A DNA stretch of 9,872 nucleotides from Alcanivorax sp. (lineage in GTDB: Bacteria; Pseudomonadota; Gammaproteobacteria; Pseudomonadales; Alcanivoracaceae). Location: contig SLJS01000024.1 of NCBI GenBank assembly GCA_007135015.1, positions 1-9,872 of the forward strand, in the 5' to 3' direction. Shown here piece after piece: positions 6,921-9,872 of this stretch. The notes below the pieces were generated by a model. That model searched no databases. It worked only from the letters and a program-made list of their open reading frames with translations, and was not told the origin of the DNA. Within the stretch, counting starts at the first letter, position 1; each line of letters begins with the position of its first letter. A program made the position numbers and the translations under genes.

Positions 6921-8054
6921 TCAGACCCGGGTCATCCACTGGTACAACCGTTGGTATACCGGCCTGTTCCACATGAGCTGGAAATGGTCGTGGCGGTACA
7001 GCAGGATTCGGGTCACCCGTTCGCTGCCCGGATATTCTTCCGCCAGTCCGCTGTGGGGCGTTACCAGCAGGTCACTCTTGACTGCCTTGTCCGGGGCGGC
7101 TTCATCGGAGCGGGTGGCCGCCATGTACAGGTGGGATACTTCATCGGGTACCGGCACTGGCGTGCGCGGATCGTGGGTGTGAAGGATATCTCCGGCCTTT
7201 TCCCGGTCCGCGGGCAGCAGGTTGCCGAAACGCAGGTCATGGATTCCGGCCGAGCGCAGGTTGCCCAGGTGGGTAAAGGGCAGGCTCCAGCGGGTGATGG
7301 TCAGCAGGCGGTTGGCGTGATTGCCCAGGCGCTCGGCCACGGCACCATGGTGGGGTGTGCCCAGGGTGGCAAGATGAGTCAGGCGCTGCGGCCATCCCAT
7401 TCCTGCCTGCCGAGCCTGGTGCAGGGCGCTGCGGGCCACCAGTCCGCCCATGGAATGGCCGACCAGAACCAGCCGGGTGCATTCCGTGGCTTCGAGCAGC
7501 TCGGCTAGCCGGGCGCCATTGTCGGCAATGGCAAGCCCGGAATTGTAGCGCAGCCGGGTGACGCGGAAGTCTTCGTCGTTGCGGGCCCGGGTGGCAAAGC
7601 GTTCGTGTTCGTCGCGCCGCCAGCTCTGCTCGTGGAGGCAGAGGCCGTGAAGAAAGATCAGCAGTGGCCGTTGCGGTGACGGAGGGTCGCCGGTCAACTG
7701 CATGGAAAAGCTCAACGGGTTGTTCTGTCCGGCCAGCGTATCGCCGAAGGCTCCGTTCAGCGCGGCCTGGACATTGAGCCATTTGGGATCCGGTTCGCTC
7801 TCCGGGAGCCTATGTCCCATGCGTCCGACAAGATTGGCCGGCACCATGAAACCGTCGCGGACCAGTGAATACACCGGATCCGCCGTGCCCCGGTCGGAAA
7901 GGACGGGGCCGGCGGGAGTCTGACGGCGGATCACGCGATGCAGTCCGGCGGCCACGCCCACCACTTCGGCGGCCAGTGAAAGGCCGAGCTGGCCGGCGCC
8001 CAATGCGAACCGGGTTCCGGGGTTCTGGTTTCGGAATGGTCTGACCATGCTCAT
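6921..8054 (-). CDS. PGAP1/lipase-like alpha/beta hydrolase, about 377 residues
   Basis: Alpha/beta hydrolase of the lipase class with GPI-deacylase (PGAP1)-like signatures. Numbered from the chosen start: oxyanion region LIFLHGLCLH (about 132-141), nucleophile elbow GHSMGG with Ser201, the hallmark TLGTPHHG (231-238), likely acid Asp328 in KSDLLVTPHSG, and likely base His357 in RHDHFQLM. A hydrophobic N-terminal segment (about 16-39, LGAGQLGLSLAAEVVGVAAG) may anchor it at the membrane, followed by the family block ALNGAFGDTLAGQNNPLSF (about 98-116). The start is uncertain: ATGs at 8048, 8054, 8066 and 8084 are all possible and none has a good ribosome binding site; I use 8054. It lies between the conserved hypothetical gene (279 bases upstream) and ptrB, all on one strand. 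A lipid or ester substrate is inferred from family only. Confidence 0.85.
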   Translation of the reverse strand: MSMVRPFRNQNPGTRFALGAGQLGLSLAAEVVGVAAGLHRVIRRQTPAGPVLSDRGTADPVYSLVRDGFMVPANLVGRMGHRLPESEPDPKWLNVQAALNGAFGDTLAGQNNPLSFSMQLTGDPPSPQRPLLIFLHGLCLHEQSWRRDEHERFATRARNDEDFRVTRLRYNSGLAIADNGARLAELLEATECTRLVLVGHSMGGLVARSALHQARQAGMGWPQRLTHLATLGTPHHGAVAERLGNHANRLLTITRWSLPFTHLGNLRSAGIHDLRFGNLLPADREKAGDILHTHDPRTPVPVPDEVSHLYMAATRSDEAAPDKAVKSDLLVTPHSGLAEEYPGSERVTRILLYRHDHFQLMWNRPVYQRLYQWMTRV

Positions 8055-8304
8055 TTTATGCAGCATGACGGATGTTCTGTACATGGCTCTGGACGACAGC
8101 GGTGCCGGCGCTGCTGCAAACGTCGGAGTGGCCAATCAGGAACCCGGCTGTATGGGGCAACAGGATGGGGCGAATGTCCCTGTCCCTCACTCGAGGGTAC
8201 TGTAAAGGGGTTCATGGGATCTGCAGGAGCGTTGCTTGCAGCGCGAACAGCCCCGGATTCCGGCATAGTGGCGAATTCATCGCGCACCAGGGTGTGCTCT
8301 TGCG

Positions 8305-8335
8305 GATCCTTTTACGACACCCGGGCCCGGGGATC
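8305..8335 (-). terminator. Weak stem-loop overlapping a stop codon
   Basis: GATCC (8305-8309) can pair with GGATC (8331-8335), and the interior holds a perfect palindrome CCCGGGCCCGGG (8320-8331). It overlaps the stop of the minus-strand 228-residue gene. There is no T-run on the minus strand, so intrinsic termination is doubtful. The rest of the 8055-8333 gap shows only a small CCCTC/GAGGG hairpin (8184-8197) and a tandem TGTCCC pair (8175-8186). Confidence 0.22.
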
Positions 8336-9020
8336 AGGTGCTCGCGGGTTTGCGGGCCACCAGATTACTGTGCATGCCCATGAAGTGTTTCAGGCCGGTG
8401 TCGTTCAGATCACCGATCACCTTGTGGTTCACTGCGCGCACCGCTTTTCTGGTGGTCTCGACGCTGGTGTCCAGTGCCTTGCGGGTAACAAACCCCATAT
8501 TTACCGTGCGGCTGTTACGGACAAAGAAGTGTTCAATGATCCCGTCGGACAGTTCGTCCATCACCCTGGAGATCATGGGTACTTCCGTGGTGCCCCGGCA
8601 TTCGGCGCAGACCTCCACGGCCTGTCGGAAGTCGGCGGCATAGTCGTTGCTGATCGGAAAGCTGACCCGGGGAAGGTGATCATTGTGTTCGTCCGCCGGC
8701 CAGTACAACTCGCGGACATTGGCGGCGACGGGCGCCAGTTCCGCGTTGCTTGCCTTGCGGTAGATCTGCCTGGTGAGCAGATGGGAAGCCTTTCCCGCGG
8801 TGGCCGAGGCAAAGTCCACCACACGGCGCTTGCTCCCTCCCAGGTTCACCATGTCGGCGGGCTCTATCAGAAAAAGGTGGATCAGGTTCTCGGTAAGTTG
8901 ATCGACCATGGAGATGTACTGATCCGCCGCACCGGGAAGATTCTTGTCCATGGTGGTCAGAAAGCGTTCGATGCTTTCGACCAGTTTCTCATTGGCAGGT
9001 ACCGCGACCACATCCTGCAT
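8334..9020 (-). CDS. Conserved hypothetical protein, 228 residues
   Basis: A soluble-looking, mostly helical protein with no signal peptide or membrane span. It seems to have two related halves: both carry a block of the form hydrophobic-MD/VDQL-x-E/D-x-hydrophobic-x-x-hFh, followed by a basic, Val/Ala-rich helix. The first is QYISMVDQLTENLIHLFLIE (about 33-52) and the second ISRVMDELSDGIIEHFFVRN (about 144-163); each is followed by N-[LM]-G. This suggests an internal duplication (observed similarity, inferred origin). I recall similar unnamed proteins in other gammaproteobacteria but no function. The ATG at 9020-9018 has AGGGGG nine bases upstream; the longer open frame to 9305 is Pro/Arg-rich and is rejected. 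A reasonable -10 sits 38 bases before the start. It heads the minus-strand group with the esterase and ptrB. Confidence 0.8.
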   Translation of the reverse strand: MQDVVAVPANEKLVESIERFLTTMDKNLPGAADQYISMVDQLTENLIHLFLIEPADMVNLGGSKRRVVDFASATAGKASHLLTRQIYRKASNAELAPVAANVRELYWPADEHNDHLPRVSFPISNDYAADFRQAVEVCAECRGTTEVPMISRVMDELSDGIIEHFFVRNSRTVNMGFVTRKALDTSVETTRKAVRAVNHKVIGDLNDTGLKHFMGMHSNLVARKPAST

Positions 9021-9057
9021 GGATTTGCCCCCTGATACTGTTCTGATAGCGCACCGG

Positions 9058-9086
9058 AGTGTAACGGCGGCGGCTGGAAAAGGAAA
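9058..9086 (-). promoter_or_regulatory. Possible promoter of the 228-residue conserved gene
   Basis: On the minus strand TACACT (9063-9058) matches four of six -10 bases, with TTTCCT (9086-9081) 17 bases upstream as a weak -35. The -10 lies 38 bases before the ATG at 9020. A TATCAG pair, 5 bases apart, sits between it and the ribosome binding site. Confidence 0.3.
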
Positions 9087-9175
9087 ATACACCCCGGCGG
9101 GGCAAGTAGGTCCTAACCGGCAATGGCAGGGGAAGCCTTTCTCATGCGCCTGCCGGCCCCGGGAAGTAGAATCGT

Positions 9176-9227
9176 GACAGGCACCAAATGGCAAGGATTC
9201 CAGGACAAGGATTCCAGGACAGGCACA
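9176..9227 (-). repeat. Two motif copies flanking a 14-bp tandem repeat
   Basis: On the minus strand, TGTGCCTGTC (9227-9218) and GGTGCCTGTC (9185-9176) repeat the motif seen at 962, 2182 and 3246-3340. Between them AAGGATTCCAGGAC is present twice in perfect tandem (9193-9206 and 9207-9220), its last three bases shared with the motif. The element lies in the leader of the plus-strand 89-residue gene, 17 bases before its ATG. Confidence 0.6.
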
Positions 9228-9244
9228 GAATGGAGGAGGCCGGG

Positions 9245-9514
9245 ATGGAGGGCATCGAGCTGGAAGTGGAGTGCTACGCCGGATACCGGGGCGAGCAGGA
9301 ACCACGCCGTTTCTGGCTGGGTGGCACCCGACGCGAGGTGCTGGAAGTCATTGATCGCTGGATCGCCCCGCAGCGGCGGTATTTCAAGCTGAAAGCTGAT
9401 GATGGCGGCCTTTATATCCTCCAGCACGACGAGGGTGAGGGCTGGAGCCTGGCCTTCTACGACAGCGGCGCGCTGGACCCTTCCCGGCTCCTGCAGCGTG
9501 GCCCCGGGACCTGA
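9245..9514 (+). CDS. Conserved hypothetical protein, 89 residues
   Basis: A small cytoplasmic protein of a recurring but unnamed type: ELEVECYAGYRGEQEPRRFW near the N-terminus (about 5-24), VLEVIDRWIAPQRRYFKLKA in the middle (about 33-52), then GGLYILQHDEGEGWSLAFYD (about 55-74). The pattern of alternating strands with one helix suggests a compact beta-rich fold. Ends in a short polar tail. I start at the ATG 9245, which has GGAGGAGG (9232-9239) in good position; ATG 9230 is an alternative that would place the ribosome binding site inside the gene. It is divergent from the 228-residue gene and converges on the GGDEF gene, with 16 bases between the two stop codons. Function unknown. Confidence 0.78.
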   Translation: MEGIELEVECYAGYRGEQEPRRFWLGGTRREVLEVIDRWIAPQRRYFKLKADDGGLYILQHDEGEGWSLAFYDSGALDPSRLLQRGPGT

Positions 9515-9521
9515 CCCCGGG
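9503..9521. terminator. Possible shared terminator hairpin between convergent genes
   Basis: CCCGGG (9503-9508) and CCCGGG (9516-9521) can pair across a 7-base loop. The plus-strand stop TGA (9512-9514) lies in the loop. TTTCCCGTTT follows on the plus strand, a broken T tract. It may terminate the 89-residue gene; there is no T-run for the opposite strand. Confidence 0.3.
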
Positions 9522-9530
9522 TTTCCCGTT

Positions 9531-9872
9531 TCAGTCGGCCCGTACCAGCCGGTTCCGGCCCTTCGATTTTGCCTTGTAGAGGGCCTGATCGGCGCGTTTG
9601 AAGGTGTCTGCCGCCGGTTCTCCCCGGCCCGCGACCGCCAGTCCTGCGCTGGCGGTGATACGCTGCTCGACTACCCCGGATTTGCCACGCTGGCCGCGCT
9701 TTTTGGGCCCCTCGCGGGTCCCGCGAACCCGGAAAGGCTCGCTGCCGAGCCGGGAACGTGCGAGTTCAACGGCCTCGGCGGCACGGTCGGCGTCGTCATG
9801 GGGGAAGAAGACGGCGAATTCTTCGCCGCCGTAGCGAAAGGCACGGCCACGTCCGCCCACCTGGGCCATACG
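9531..9872 (-). CDS. Diguanylate cyclase, C-terminal part of the GGDEF domain; 5' end outside window
   Basis: Makes cyclic di-GMP from two GTP if active. The visible part is the C-terminal 113 codons; the frame stays open through the right edge, so the ATG at 9869 is internal. The active-site motif is FRYGGEEFAVFFP, with intact GGEEF. The later ITASAGLAVAGRG and FKRADQALYKAKSKGRNRLV blocks complete the domain. Two details: the positions of the product-inhibition I-site, nine to six residues before GGEEF, read GGRG, not RxxD, so feedback inhibition is probably absent. Also, between the helix after GGEEF and ITASAG there is a basic loop, RGTREGPKKRGQRGKSG, longer than in PleD. The sensory or membrane N-terminus cannot be seen. 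Stop TGA at 9533-9531. Confidence 0.92.
   Translation of the reverse strand, partial: RMAQVGGRGRAFRYGGEEFAVFFPHDDADRAAEAVELARSRLGSEPFRVRGTREGPKKRGQRGKSGVVEQRITASAGLAVAGRGEPAADTFKRADQALYKAKSKGRNRLVRAD

Noticed and set aside
9021..9305. Longer N-terminus for the 228-residue gene
   Set aside because: The extension is Pro/Cys/Arg-rich and would cover the repeat element and the start of the divergent gene; the ATG at 9020 has a good ribosome binding site.

Overview
The window looks like chromosomal DNA of a moderately high-GC gammaproteobacterium. The oligopeptidase B tracks the E. coli type closely, and the IS200-like transposase, the esterase and the diguanylate cyclase tail are of types common in marine and halophilic gammaproteobacteria. 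I cannot name a genus. I see no rRNA, tRNA or CRISPR array.

Left part (1-4604) is accessory-looking and loosely packed. A REP-associated (IS200-like, Y1/HUH) transposase on the minus strand runs off the left edge. Upstream of it, also on the minus strand, is an unrecognised 190-residue protein with a 12-bp direct repeat at its 3' end and again beyond its start. A poor stretch follows, with a G9 tract and a possible 46-residue secreted peptide, then a plus-strand alpha/beta hydrolase with a likely extended -10 promoter. After it come two small paralogous plus-strand genes (KTSC-like), about 460 bases apart. A 10-base motif, TGTGCCTGTC, recurs with variants in the gaps here and again near 9.2 kb. 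It is the strongest unexplained signal in the window and may be the repeat family used by the transposase.

Right part (4605-9872) is ordinary, denser sequence. On the minus strand, in transcription order, lie a 228-residue conserved hypothetical protein, a PGAP1/lipase-like alpha/beta hydrolase and ptrB (oligopeptidase B). All three are co-oriented, but gaps of about 200-280 bases make one operon uncertain. A plus-strand 89-residue conserved hypothetical gene is divergent from this group and converges on the C-terminal half of a GGDEF diguanylate cyclase that runs off the right edge.

I found no clear new multi-gene system. The points most worth a second look are the motif family and its link to the transposase, the duplicated KTSC-like genes, and the orphan gene with its 12-bp repeats.
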